A stretch of DNA of 59,615 nucleotides. Origin: an uncultured Saprospiraceae bacterium (GTDB taxonomy: Bacteria; Bacteroidota; Bacteroidia; Chitinophagales; Saprospiraceae). The translations under genes were made by a program, and so were the position numbers. Positions 34,270 through 42,315 of this stretch are shown piece after piece; within the stretch, counting starts at the first letter, position 1, and each line of letters opens with the position of its first letter. The notes under the pieces were generated by a model, which worked only from the letters and a program-made list of their open reading frames with translations, ran no database searches and was not told where the DNA came from. Location of the stretch: the NCBI GenBank assembly GCA_937921595.1, contig CAKZTD010000448.1, forward strand, positions 1-59,615. The letters run 5' to 3'.

Positions 34270-34410
34270 TTTTTTAGATCAAATGAACTTTGACTAGGAC
34301 GTTCTAAGAAAAGAGGAGGGTTTTAGAGCTTTGTATATTTAAACTAAAATACTCCTGATTGATTAAAAAGAATCACTTCGTTCTAAAAAATCGTTAATTG
34401 ATCTAAAAAA
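34270..34410. promoter_or_regulatory. Spaced 13-bp inverted repeat upstream of an AraC gene
   Basis: TTTTTTAGATCAA (34270-34282) and TTGATCTAAAAAA (34398-34410) are exact reverse complements, 115 bases apart. Two CGTTCTAA words lie between them. The right half is 37 bases before the AraC gene and could be an operator. The rest of this 354-bp gap holds no gene. Confidence 0.35.
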
Positions 34411-34446
34411 GAAGGCCATCCCTCTGGAAAACATTAATTTAGGGCT

Positions 34447-35310
34447 ATGAAATATCAAGAATTTCAATCATCGGTCCACTTGTCAAAGCATATCGAATGC
34501 TATTGGGAAATGGACTTGAGTCCAAAGGATTTAAAAAGTCCGCTGGAGTTGCTTTCTCCTGATTGCACCTTTGACATTCTGATCACAAATCATCCGGTTT
34601 CTATTAAATTTCATCGTGATAATAACTGGACGAAAGTAAATCCGGGAGCTAATTTTATTGGGCAAAAAAACAACTGCATCAGTTTTAGTGTAAAACAAAA
34701 CACTCGCCTATTTGGAATTCGTTTCAAACCATTTGCTTTTGCAAACTTAAGCCCTATTCCTTTATTTCATTTTAATGATCAATCCCTTCCTCTAGATCAG
34801 TTGTTTCAGCTAAAAATTAGCGATAAAAATTTCATTCAAAAAATTGCTTCTAGCGAAGAAATGGATGAGAAGATTGAATTGGTAGAAATACTACTTTCCA
34901 ATTTACTGGAAAAATCATATGCGATTGATCAGACGCTCCGAGCACAAACCAATTATATTTTAGATAGAAAAGGATTAATCAAAATCAATAATTTATTCAC
35001 TGAATTTGGCGTGAGTAAAGTAACTTTAAGAAAGCATTTTTTAAACAAACTTGGTCTTCCTCCTAAAAGAGTTTCACGAATTTGGCGACTCAATTATTTT
35101 TTACAATTAAAAAACACTTATCCGGATTACAATCTCACCGAACTTTGCCTGGAAGCTGGTTTTTACGATCAGGCTCATTTCATCAAAGATTTCAAACACT
35201 TCTTTGGTGCCGGTCCACGGAATTTTTTCCAATACGATGGTGCTTTGATTAAGATTTCGCAAGAAGCGATCTCACGGAGATTTTCTAATCAGTATGATCC
35301 TCGGAGTTAA
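34447..35310 (+). CDS. AraC-family regulator with DUF6597-like N-terminus
   Basis: 287 residues. The N-terminal half (YQEFQSSVHLSKHIECYWEM, then FGIRFKPFAFANL) looks like the beta-rich domain of the group often labelled DUF6597. The C-terminal half is an AraC HTH pair: a first, weaker HTH with FGVSKVTLRKHFLNKLG, and a clear second one with NLTELCLEAGFYDQAHFIKDFKHFFG. It is a single gene; its targets and ligand are unknown. An exact 13-bp inverted repeat upstream could be its own operator. Confidence 0.87.
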   Translation: MKYQEFQSSVHLSKHIECYWEMDLSPKDLKSPLELLSPDCTFDILITNHPVSIKFHRDNNWTKVNPGANFIGQKNNCISFSVKQNTRLFGIRFKPFAFANLSPIPLFHFNDQSLPLDQLFQLKISDKNFIQKIASSEEMDEKIELVEILLSNLLEKSYAIDQTLRAQTNYILDRKGLIKINNLFTEFGVSKVTLRKHFLNKLGLPPKRVSRIWRLNYFLQLKNTYPDYNLTELCLEAGFYDQAHFIKDFKHFFGAGPRNFFQYDGALIKISQEAISRRFSNQYDPRS

Positions 35311-35516
35311 ACTCATGTAGTCTAAGGAACTTGCTTTTCAGACACAGTCAAAAGCAACAGCCAACATTAAAAATCATCACTCGTTAATCCTTATTCTCAA
35401 ATCAATTCATAAAATATAACGTTTTTAATTTTCCTTATCTAGTTCAATTTCCATCCTCACTTGTTAACAAGCTGTTACACTTAACTTTTTTACAATTTCC
35501 CAATAGAAAGAGAGCT

Positions 35517-35524
35517 TATCTTTG
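35517..35524 (+). promoter_or_regulatory. -7 box for the S41 peptidase gene
   Basis: TATCTTTG fits TAnnTTTG and lies 22 bases before the ATG at 35547, giving a leader of about 15 bases. No TTG is at the usual -33 distance. Confidence 0.5.
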
Positions 35525-35546
35525 TGTTTACACAAAATAAATCAAT

Positions 35547-36944
35547 ATGAAAAAAGTAATCAAGTATATCCTATGCATCGGCTTAGTCGTAGGATCTTCT
35601 ATCATCATGAATGCCCAAGAAACTATTTCTGCCGATTTTAAAAAATCTACGATCGAACGTCTTTCCCAATTAATGGATGAAAGATATGTCTTTCCTGATG
35701 TCGCAAAAACAACCAGCGCCCATATCAAGAAGCAATTAAAATCCGGACACTTCAACCAATTTAAAACCGTAGAATCTTTTGCGGAAGCTTTGACGAAAGA
35801 GGTACAATCCATCAATAAAGATAAACATATGCGCATCTGGCCTCAGCGTCCTACAGAAGCCAAAGAGAATTCCATGGAGGCAATGATGGAAAGACAACTC
35901 CATCAACTTGCCTATATCCGGAATAATTCTGCAGGCTTTCATGAAGCAAAAAAACTGGACGGCAATGTTGGTTATTTAGACCTTAGAAGTTTTGCTCCAC
36001 TAGGTCCTGGTTCTAAATATGCAGATAGTTACATGCAATTACTATCAACTTCAGATGCCATTATTGTTGATCTTAGAAAAAATGGCGGAGGCAGCCCTTT
36101 CATGGTTCAATATCTTTGTAGTTTCTTTTTTGATAAAAAAGTGCACCTCAATAGTTTGTATTTTAGAGACGGAGATCGAACGGAAGAGTTCTGGACTTTA
36201 GACGAAGTTAATGGTGAAAAAATGCCTGATGTTCCATTGTTTGTTTTGACGAGTGATCGTACTTTTTCAGGAGCTGAAGAGTTCTCTTATAATATGCAAA
36301 CTCAAAAGAGAGCGACTTTGGTTGGCCAGACAACTGGTGGTGGAGCAAACCCCGGAGGAACGATGCCGATTAATGAAAAACTAGTTGTTTTTATTCCTGG
36401 TGGTAAAGCAATTAATCCAATTACTAAAACAAACTGGGAGGGTGTAGGTGTGGTTCCTGAAGTCAAAACATCACCAGAAGAAACATTGACAAAGGCTCAT
36501 GAACTGGCAAAGGTTGCTGCGAAAGAATATGCAGATCAAATAAGTGCAAATCAGAAAACCTTGTTATCCAACTTAGTCAGTAGTTTGGAATCTTTTGATC
36601 CTACATCAGGAGAACAAGCAGTTTATAAAAGCCTGAAAAAATGTAAGAAAGCGGAACTGATGAATGAGGGAATGATTAACGGATTAGGTTATGAGTATTT
36701 ATTGAATTATAAAAAACCAGTAGTTGCCGAAGCGATTTTCAAAGCAAATACGATGCTCTTTCCTGAAATTGCAAATGTCTATGATAGCTATGCTGAGGCT
36801 TTGGCTATGAATGGCAAACTAAAAGAGTCGGCAAAGAATTACCAAATAGCAGTAGAGATTGGAGAAGCGACAAATGATGGTAATCTAGAGCTTTTTAAAG
36901 AAAACTTAAAAAAGGTAAAAACGAAATTAAACGATAAGCTTTAG
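35547..36944 (+). CDS. Secreted S41 peptidase, IRBP/tricorn-core type
   Basis: 465 residues. The signal peptide ends at about residue 24 (IMNAQ). The helical N-terminal IRBP-like part (25-120) precedes the S41 core: AIIVDLRKNGGGSP, then TFSGAEEF with the likely nucleophile Ser241, and LVGQTTGGGANPGG. NPITKTNWEGVGVVPEV is typical of this subgroup. About 120 C-terminal residues form a helical, TPR-like extension. No PDZ domain is seen, unlike the Prc protease of this window. It has its own promoter and terminator, so it is a single gene. Confidence 0.9.
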   Translation: MKKVIKYILCIGLVVGSSIIMNAQETISADFKKSTIERLSQLMDERYVFPDVAKTTSAHIKKQLKSGHFNQFKTVESFAEALTKEVQSINKDKHMRIWPQRPTEAKENSMEAMMERQLHQLAYIRNNSAGFHEAKKLDGNVGYLDLRSFAPLGPGSKYADSYMQLLSTSDAIIVDLRKNGGGSPFMVQYLCSFFFDKKVHLNSLYFRDGDRTEEFWTLDEVNGEKMPDVPLFVLTSDRTFSGAEEFSYNMQTQKRATLVGQTTGGGANPGGTMPINEKLVVFIPGGKAINPITKTNWEGVGVVPEVKTSPEETLTKAHELAKVAAKEYADQISANQKTLLSNLVSSLESFDPTSGEQAVYKSLKKCKKAELMNEGMINGLGYEYLLNYKKPVVAEAIFKANTMLFPEIANVYDSYAEALAMNGKLKESAKNYQIAVEIGEATNDGNLELFKENLKKVKTKLNDKL

Positions 36945-36979
36945 CGCTTATTCTACCATTCAATTATAAATCATTCATC

Positions 36980-37021
36980 ATCTCCCCGGGTTTTGCATTA
37001 GCAGGATTCGGGGATTTTTTT
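36980..37021. terminator. Intrinsic terminator between convergent genes
   Basis: ATCTCCCCG pairs with CGGGGAT around a loop of about 20 bases, followed by seven T on the plus strand. It ends the S41 gene and is 90 bases short of the convergent flavoprotein stop. Confidence 0.7.
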
Positions 37022-37110
37022 GAACTTCATAAGTCACATTAGGAAAAATAGTTTAATTCTACGAAAAGATATAAGCTTATAACATTTTGTTATACACTCT
37101 TATTTTAAAA

Positions 37111-38328
37111 TCAAGAACCTAACTTCCCTGCAATAAATCCTGTCGTCCAGGCCGATTGAAAATTATACCCTCCAGTGATTCCATCAATGTCCATCACCTC
37201 GCCAGCAAAATATAAGTTTTTACAAACCTTACTTTGCATGGTTTTAAAATCAATACTTTCCAGACTTATTCCTCCACAGGTTACAAATTCTTCTTTAAAA
37301 GTCGTCTTGCCTTTTACTGCATAGACATCATTTGTCAGAATATTTACCAATTTATTGAGCCCTTTCTTCCCTAATTCATTCCAGCGTTTCTTCGTTGGCA
37401 AATCACACTTCTCCAAGAGATAAAGCCAAAGTCGTTCAGGCAAAAGATAAGGCCGATAATTAGCCAAAATTTTATTCCCATGTTTTTGAGTAATCTCTTT
37501 CAGCTCCTCCAATACCAATTCATTATTTTGAACATTCACCCAATTGACTTGAACATCAAAAGTGTAATCTCGTTCGTATAATATCCTCGCTCCGAAAGCG
37601 GACAAAATCAGAATCGCTGGCCCGCTCATCCCCCAATGTGTAATCAACAAAGGGCCATTTGCTTTTAGCTTGGTGCCTTGAATGCTGACCAATGTTTTTT
37701 CAACGACGATGCCCATGAGTTTGGTCACCGTTTCTTCAGGCATATTGAAGGTAAACAAAGAAGGAACTGGATCTTCGATTTTATGACCTAAGTTTTCCAG
37801 CCATTCCAAACCAGAGCGTTTGGGAGAACCTCCAGTAGCAACGATCACTTTATCAAAACGCTGAGTCGGATTTACAGGTTTTATAAATTCGAGTTCTAAT
37901 TGATCGTCGATTGATTGAATTGATTTTACGCCTTGATCTAGTTTGATTTCAACACCCAGTCTTTTTGTTTCTTTTAAAAAGCAATCTATAACGGTTTGAG
38001 AATCTTGAGATTTTGGAAAAATACAATTGTCTTCTTGAGTAACCAAAGGAACATTCCGCTGTTCAAACCAATCAATCGTATCTTGTGTATAAAAAGTACG
38101 AAAGGCTTTTTTCAATTTCTTTCCGCCACGAGGATAAGCTTCGGCGAGTTTTGGAATCGAAACACAGGCATTGGTTACATTGCATCGTCCACCACCAGAG
38201 ACTTTTACTTTTGATAAAAATTTCTTCGACTTCTCTAATATCACAACCTCAGCATCTGGATGATTTTCCTTGGCTGCAATAGCTGCAAAAAAACCTGCTG
38301 CCCCTCCTCCTATTATTGCTACTTTCAT
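37111..38328 (-). CDS. HI0933/YhiN-type FAD-dependent oxidoreductase
   Basis: 405 residues. The N-terminal dinucleotide fold has IGGGAAGFFAA (residues 6-16). VSGGGRCNVTN and the C-terminal DIDGITGGYNFQSAWTTG are signatures of the HI0933 (YhiN/BaiN-like) flavoprotein group. VIVATGGSPKRSG supplies the second FAD contact. The length is normal for the family. Members reduce unsaturated substrates in a few cases, but the physiological substrate is usually unknown. It is followed closely by the GNAT gene upstream on the same strand (38 bases) and may be co-transcribed. Confidence 0.93.
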   Translation of the reverse strand: MKVAIIGGGAAGFFAAIAAKENHPDAEVVILEKSKKFLSKVKVSGGGRCNVTNACVSIPKLAEAYPRGGKKLKKAFRTFYTQDTIDWFEQRNVPLVTQEDNCIFPKSQDSQTVIDCFLKETKRLGVEIKLDQGVKSIQSIDDQLELEFIKPVNPTQRFDKVIVATGGSPKRSGLEWLENLGHKIEDPVPSLFTFNMPEETVTKLMGIVVEKTLVSIQGTKLKANGPLLITHWGMSGPAILILSAFGARILYERDYTFDVQVNWVNVQNNELVLEELKEITQKHGNKILANYRPYLLPERLWLYLLEKCDLPTKKRWNELGKKGLNKLVNILTNDVYAVKGKTTFKEEFVTCGGISLESIDFKTMQSKVCKNLYFAGEVMDIDGITGGYNFQSAWTTGFIAGKLGS

Positions 38329-38366
38329 TTTATGTTAATCCTTTTTCCAATCAGGTTCTAAACTTC

Positions 38367-38885
38367 TCAACCTTCTATTTGGTATAATAATAAATCTTCA
38401 GGATCATCAGGAAGATTTATCGTTTTAATAAAAATTAAACCAAGTTTTTCGATTAGTCTTTGAGAAGGAAGATTCTCTTTAATTGTAATCGCGCTGATTT
38501 TTTTGATATTAAAATCATTGAATGCTGCTTCTTTTAATCTTGACGCAGATTCAAAAGCATAGCCTTGTTTTTCATACTTTGGTAAAAAAGCAAAACCAAT
38601 ATCTACACCTTCTAAACCTTCACGATCGTAAAGTCCACAAGTTCCAATTTTAACACCATCAGATTTTCGGATGACTGTGAAATTAGAATACCCTAATCGC
38701 TCTAACTGAGGAGTCATTTTATCTTTGATATAATTTTCTGCGTCTTCAATACTATGCACATTACGATCTCCGATATTTTTGATCCACTTTGGTGTATTCA
38801 TCAATTCTAATATGAATGAGGCATCTTCTTTCTTCGTTGGTCGAAAGTGAAGACGCTCTGTTTCAAATTGTGGTATTTTCATCAT
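38367..38885 (-). CDS. GNAT N-acetyltransferase, RimJ/RimL-like
   Basis: 172 residues from the ATG at 38885 (MMKIPQFETERLHFRPTKKED); the longer frame from 38945 runs through the AGAACCTGTTT palindrome and is rejected. The family features are the opening ETERLHFR, IGTCGLYDREG, FLPKYEKQGYAFESASRLKEAAF as the acetyl-CoA loop region, and IKENLPSQRLIEKLGL. It probably acetylates an amino group of a protein N-terminus or small molecule. It stands between the flavoprotein and the methyltransferase genes, on the same strand. Confidence 0.87.
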   Translation of the reverse strand: MMKIPQFETERLHFRPTKKEDASFILELMNTPKWIKNIGDRNVHSIEDAENYIKDKMTPQLERLGYSNFTVIRKSDGVKIGTCGLYDREGLEGVDIGFAFLPKYEKQGYAFESASRLKEAAFNDFNIKKISAITIKENLPSQRLIEKLGLIFIKTINLPDDPEDLLLYQIEG

Positions 38886-38896
38886 GGCAAAGATAC

Positions 38897-38956
38897 TTAG
38901 AACCTGTTTAAATTTTATCCTTCGAGCTGCAAAAACAATTTTCAAACAGGTTCTTA
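38897..38956. repeat. 60-bp imperfect palindrome with AGAACCTGTTT ends
   Basis: AGAACCTGTTT (38899-38909) and its exact reverse complement AAACAGGTTCT (38944-38954) bracket about 34 bases, with further partial pairing inside. It nearly fills the gap between methyltransferase and GNAT genes, and the TAA stop of the methyltransferase lies in its right end. Confidence 0.65.
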
Positions 38957-39766
38957 TTGTTTTGTCGCAATGATTTCAACCATCAACGGGCAACAAATCG
39001 TAGTCGTCGAATCTTGTTCAATAGTTTTTAAATCTTCCAATGCCGCATTCATTTCTTCTTTTTGAAGGTATCCCATATCGACTAATTTTGGGAAATAATT
39101 TTCGAAAAAAGATTTTGGCCACTGCCAAGTAGCATCGTCGGGTGTAGCTATTTTAGCCATTAGCCGGACGTTACTAATTTCCATTCCCAAGTCATTTAAA
39201 ATTCCAGGAACTTCTCTTCCAATGTCAATTTCACTATCAGAATCTTTAAACGTTTTTAGCGCTGCTGCAATCGCTTTGGACAAAGCTGGCAATGCTGGTT
39301 CTGTTACAAATGTCGACCAATTATAATATTCATGGATGACCATTTTCCCTCCAGGTTTTAAAGCATCAAATACTTTTTTCAAAACAGGTTTCGTATCTGG
39401 CAACCAAGCTAAAGCCCAGCGGCAATACATTCCATCAAGACTATTCGACTCCAAATTCATTTCACTGAAATCAGCTGCTATCGCTTCGATATTTAAATGA
39501 TGAAACGTTGCGAGTTCCTGAAGATATTGGATGTAATGAGCCGATCTATCGATGCCGATTACCTTCCCTTTTTCACCAGCAAGAAAAGCTAGCTCTTTAC
39601 TACAAAATCCAGGGCCACATCCAAGGTCTAGAATCGTTTGGCCTGCGGTAAACCGAGCGAGATCCCATCCTGTTTGAGCTTCACTTGCCCAAATCTGATG
39701 TTGCACTCCCAAGCGATAAAGTTCTTGATCATCCGTTCCTAAAATATATGCGTTTTTCTCTGACAT
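38954..39766 (-). CDS. Class I SAM-dependent methyltransferase
   Basis: 270 residues. The SAM-binding motif I is ILDLGCGPGFC (residues 45-55), followed by VIGIDRS (motif II) and DGMYCRWALAWLPDT (motif III/IV region), then LKPGGKMVIHEYYNW. The C-terminal third is a helical substrate domain. No substrate can be assigned. The stop codon is inside a palindromic repeat, and the same strand continues with the GNAT gene 68 bases further on. Confidence 0.9.
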   Translation of the reverse strand: MSEKNAYILGTDDQELYRLGVQHQIWASEAQTGWDLARFTAGQTILDLGCGPGFCSKELAFLAGEKGKVIGIDRSAHYIQYLQELATFHHLNIEAIAADFSEMNLESNSLDGMYCRWALAWLPDTKPVLKKVFDALKPGGKMVIHEYYNWSTFVTEPALPALSKAIAAALKTFKDSDSEIDIGREVPGILNDLGMEISNVRLMAKIATPDDATWQWPKSFFENYFPKLVDMGYLQKEEMNAALEDLKTIEQDSTTTICCPLMVEIIATKQ

Positions 39767-39821
39767 TTTTGTTTTTTGTTAAAATAGTAATAATGGTATT
39801 CTGGGTCTAAAATAATATTAG

Positions 39822-39860
39822 TTTTTAATTTACTCCATGCTAAAAAAAACGGCATTAGGT
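39822..39860. repeat. Second copy of the 40-nt CGGCATTAGG element
   Basis: TTTTTAATTTACTCCATGC then AAAACGGCATTAGGT matches 34128-34168. Here the complementary arm is missing. It lies 56 bases upstream of the methyltransferase start, in the same orientation as the first copy to its gene. Confidence 0.6.
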
Positions 39861-39904
39861 CTTAGGTTCCATATTAAACTCAACCTGATTAGTGTTAATA
39901 CTTT

Positions 39905-40606
39905 TTATTTAAAATCAACATCCGAATAATTATCCAGCTGCTCTTCCCAAGAATACGATTTATAATTCAATTTAAATCCTTGAGTATCCAAGTTAAGTTT
40001 TTCTTTTAAAATTTTCCGAACTCCTTTATTACCACCGAAATCTCCATGATACCATTTGAACAACTTACTGATATGGATTTCTTTTTTATCTTCATAAACT
40101 TCTGTCTCTCCTTCCAAAAAAGATAGCGTCGCCATTTCCAATTGAGCATCAAGTCGATCGACAGAATAAAAAGCGATTGGTGGGCAACTCTCTGCTCCGC
40201 AATTCAATGCGAAATGAATCCGGTAATCAATTTTATCTACGGCTAGTTTTTTAATCAGCCTAGCAGCAAATAGATTCGGCAAATAGCCTAATGAAAATTT
40301 ATATCGATACTTCCGTAAAACACCATGTTCCACATCATCAAGGCTCATATTATGCCCAGCAATTTCAATAATTTTTTCGGTATAGATCTTCGACTTATCA
40401 ATCTTTTTTACTTTCCTCAATATTTGAAAAAAGGCATTATAGATATTGATCCAAAATGCTTTTTTATGAAGATCATCTTTTAAATCATTTTGTAAATCAT
40501 CGAGACTTAATCCTGCTAGATTAGCAGTGATTTCATCGGTAGGTCCCTGCATTTTTACAGCAAGGAGAAGTGATTCAGATAATTTGTTCGCAGTGATTTC
40601 AGGCAT
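39905..40606 (-). CDS. DUF547 protein
   Basis: 233 residues, no signal peptide. The DUF547 pattern is clear: KKAFWINIYNAFFQILRK, then LDDVEHGVLR, and RIHFALNCGAESCPPIAFY with two Cys (CGAESC). The last third has KLFKWYHGDFGG, also typical. The conserved Asn, Asp, His and Cys positions suggest an enzyme, but none is established. On the minus strand a TAGTTTTG box lies a few bases before the start. Confidence 0.88.
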   Translation of the reverse strand: MPEITANKLSESLLLAVKMQGPTDEITANLAGLSLDDLQNDLKDDLHKKAFWINIYNAFFQILRKVKKIDKSKIYTEKIIEIAGHNMSLDDVEHGVLRKYRYKFSLGYLPNLFAARLIKKLAVDKIDYRIHFALNCGAESCPPIAFYSVDRLDAQLEMATLSFLEGETEVYEDKKEIHISKLFKWYHGDFGGNKGVRKILKEKLNLDTQGFKLNYKSYSWEEQLDNYSDVDFK

Positions 40607-40610
40607 GCTG

Positions 40611-40618
40611 CAAAACTA
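40611..40618 (-). promoter_or_regulatory. -7 box for the DUF547 gene
   Basis: On the minus strand TAGTTTTG fits TAnnTTTG, and it ends 4 bases before the ATG. The transcript would be nearly leaderless, as suggested for the cytochrome c peroxidase gene. Confidence 0.35.
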
Positions 40619-40697
40619 CATGTTTTATTTTTCTTTCTGAGAAAAATAAATCAAGTGGTCAAGAAATGAGGATTCTTGACCACTTAACAACTTGCTG

Positions 40698-41444
40698 CTA
40701 GTTCCGACCTGCTCTTACACCACCATCGATATCCCAGATCGCTCCGGTTACCCAAGATGATTTGTCAGACAATAAGAAAGAAATCGTCTCTGCTACATCA
40801 TTCGCTTTTCCGTTTCTACCGATTGGGTGAAAACCATTGAATCCTTTGAGTGCTTCTTCTGCTTCATCTTTACCTCCGAAAACACCATGATAAACTGGCG
40901 TCTCAACGACTGCTGGAGAAACTGCGTTTACTCGGATTTTGTGATCTGCTAATTCCATCGCTAGATGCTGAGTCAAACTGTGAAGACCTGCTTTTTGCAT
41001 AGAATACGCTGAAGAAGGTGTCGCTTTTATAGCTTGTTTCGCCCACATAGAACCTACGTTGACGATGGAACCACCATTGGTATCTTTCATCTTATTAGCT
41101 GCAGCTTGTGTAAGAAAAAAGAAACCTCTGTTTAAATCTAAGTAAGAATCATAGTCTGCTGCTGTGTGATCTAAAAATGGTTTAGGTCCAAAGATTCCAG
41201 AAGCATTCACTAAAAAATCAAGGTTTTCCATACTCCCAATCTTGTTGATAAATTCACGTACTTCACTACGGTCGGTGATGTCTACTTTATGCTTGTGAAG
41301 ATTCGGTGCATCTGGTACTTTATCAATACTCCTTCCTACGATGTGAACTGTTGCTCCACCATTTAATAATGTTTCTGCAGTAGCTCTTCCGATACCACTT
41401 GTACCACCGATAATTAAAGCGGTGTTCTTGCTAAATTGACTCAT
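40698..41444 (-). CDS. Short-chain dehydrogenase/reductase
   Basis: 248 residues. The Rossmann motif GGTSGIG (13-19), the NASG-type loop LVNASGIFG (78-86), the catalytic Ser132 and the YxxxK pair Tyr147/Lys151 are all present, with [14 protein letters not shown] after them. It is a classical NAD(P)-dependent SDR of normal length. The TetR regulator gene lies directly upstream on the same strand, and an 18-bp palindrome sits in the 63-base gap between them. This makes it the probable target gene of that regulator. Its substrate is unknown. Confidence 0.92.
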   Translation of the reverse strand: MSQFSKNTALIIGGTSGIGRATAETLLNGGATVHIVGRSIDKVPDAPNLHKHKVDITDRSEVREFINKIGSMENLDFLVNASGIFGPKPFLDHTAADYDSYLDLNRGFFFLTQAAANKMKDTNGGSIVNVGSMWAKQAIKATPSSAYSMQKAGLHSLTQHLAMELADHKIRVNAVSPAVVETPVYHGVFGGKDEAEEALKGFNGFHPIGRNGKANDVAETISFLLSDKSSWVTGAIWDIDGGVRAGRN

Positions 41445-41471
41445 TTTCTTATTTTTAAAATATTATAAAAT

Positions 41472-41489
41472 AGACAGACAAGTCTGTCT
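41472..41489. promoter_or_regulatory. TetR operator upstream of the SDR gene
   Basis: AGACAGACAAGTCTGTCT is a palindrome with a two-base centre. The 16-mer ACAGACAAGTCTGTCT (41474-41489) occurs again exactly upstream of tetR at 42099-42114. Confidence 0.75.
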
Positions 41490-41507
41490 TTATTTGTGCA
41501 AAAAAAT

Positions 41508-42071
41508 TTAACTCAATATTTGTGCACACAGTTCTTTTGCTGTGTTGATTGGCCATGAGTTTTGATGCAAATTACTTTCAGAAATGGCACCTTCGTAAAG
41601 GAGATAAACTTGCTTTGCAATGACTTGATTTTGCTTTTTAGTATTTTCAGAAAGATTAGTAGAAACTATTTTTTCTATCAAATCCAAAAATACCTTTTTC
41701 TGAGACTGAATCTTCTTCCTAACTTTTTCATTCTCTCTAGGAAGTTCAGAATAAGTATTTAAACACCAACAGCCATTGAAGGATTCATCATTATAAAATG
41801 ATTTTAAAAAATCAAAAATGGCTAATATTTGCTTCTTCCCTTTTTCTTTTTTTATAACAAAACCTTCAATTGCTTCCAGAAAAGATTCATCTCGGTATTC
41901 TAAATAAGCAATGCAAATATCATCCTTCGATTTGAAATGACTGTACAGGGTTGCTTTCGCAATACCTGCTTCTTTGATGATCTCATTGATACCCGTCAGG
42001 TTGTATCCATTCTGATAAAACAAATGAGCCGCCGTTTCTACAATCGTTTTCTTGACGAGAGAATGTTTCAT
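41508..42071 (-). CDS. TetR-family repressor
   Basis: 187 residues. The N-terminal HTH is typical: VETAAHLFYQNGYNLTGINE then IAKATLYSHFKSKDDI. The C-terminal two thirds are helical and would bind the inducer. Identical palindromic sites lie 28 bases upstream of its own start and before the SDR gene downstream, so autoregulation and control of the SDR gene are strongly suggested. In similar modules the inducer is often a substrate of the dehydrogenase; that is inference. Confidence 0.92.
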   Translation of the reverse strand: MKHSLVKKTIVETAAHLFYQNGYNLTGINEIIKEAGIAKATLYSHFKSKDDICIAYLEYRDESFLEAIEGFVIKKEKGKKQILAIFDFLKSFYNDESFNGCWCLNTYSELPRENEKVRKKIQSQKKVFLDLIEKIVSTNLSENTKKQNQVIAKQVYLLYEGAISESNLHQNSWPINTAKELCAQILS

Positions 42072-42098
42072 AATGCAAATATAGGGTATTTTTTAAAA

Positions 42099-42114
42099 AC
42101 AGACAAGTCTGTCT
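42099..42114. promoter_or_regulatory. TetR operator upstream of the tetR gene
   Basis: ACAGACAAGTCTGTCT is identical over 16 bases to the site before the SDR gene. The symmetric part is ACAGACAAGTCTGT. Confidence 0.75.
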
Positions 42115-42222
42115 GTTTTTTTTATTCAAACCATATCCATTTAAATACAATTTACAGGGGGCTCTTTTTACAATATTTAAATGATTCGAATTTAAAACCA
42201 ACAAAAACATAGGTCACAGAAC

Positions 42223-42312
42223 ATGGCTCAATCATTTTCTTTCCATCAACCTAAAATACTTATTATCAGCATCTTAACAATATTTCTTGTAATACATTTT
42301 AAGGCAAAATAA
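42223..42312 (+). CDS. Candidate 29-codon hydrophobic peptide
   Basis: An ATG frame of 29 codons (MAQSFSFHQPKILIISILTI and a short end) encodes one membrane-helix-sized segment. It ends three bases before the convergent vWA stop. No promoter or ribosome site supports it, so it may be chance. Confidence 0.2.
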   Translation: MAQSFSFHQPKILIISILTIFLVIHFKAK

Positions 42313-42315
42313 TTT

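Noticed and set aside
42223-42312. Toxin-like small hydrophobic peptide
   Set aside because: Kept only as a low-confidence frame: there is no antisense RNA, promoter or paired antitoxin around it.
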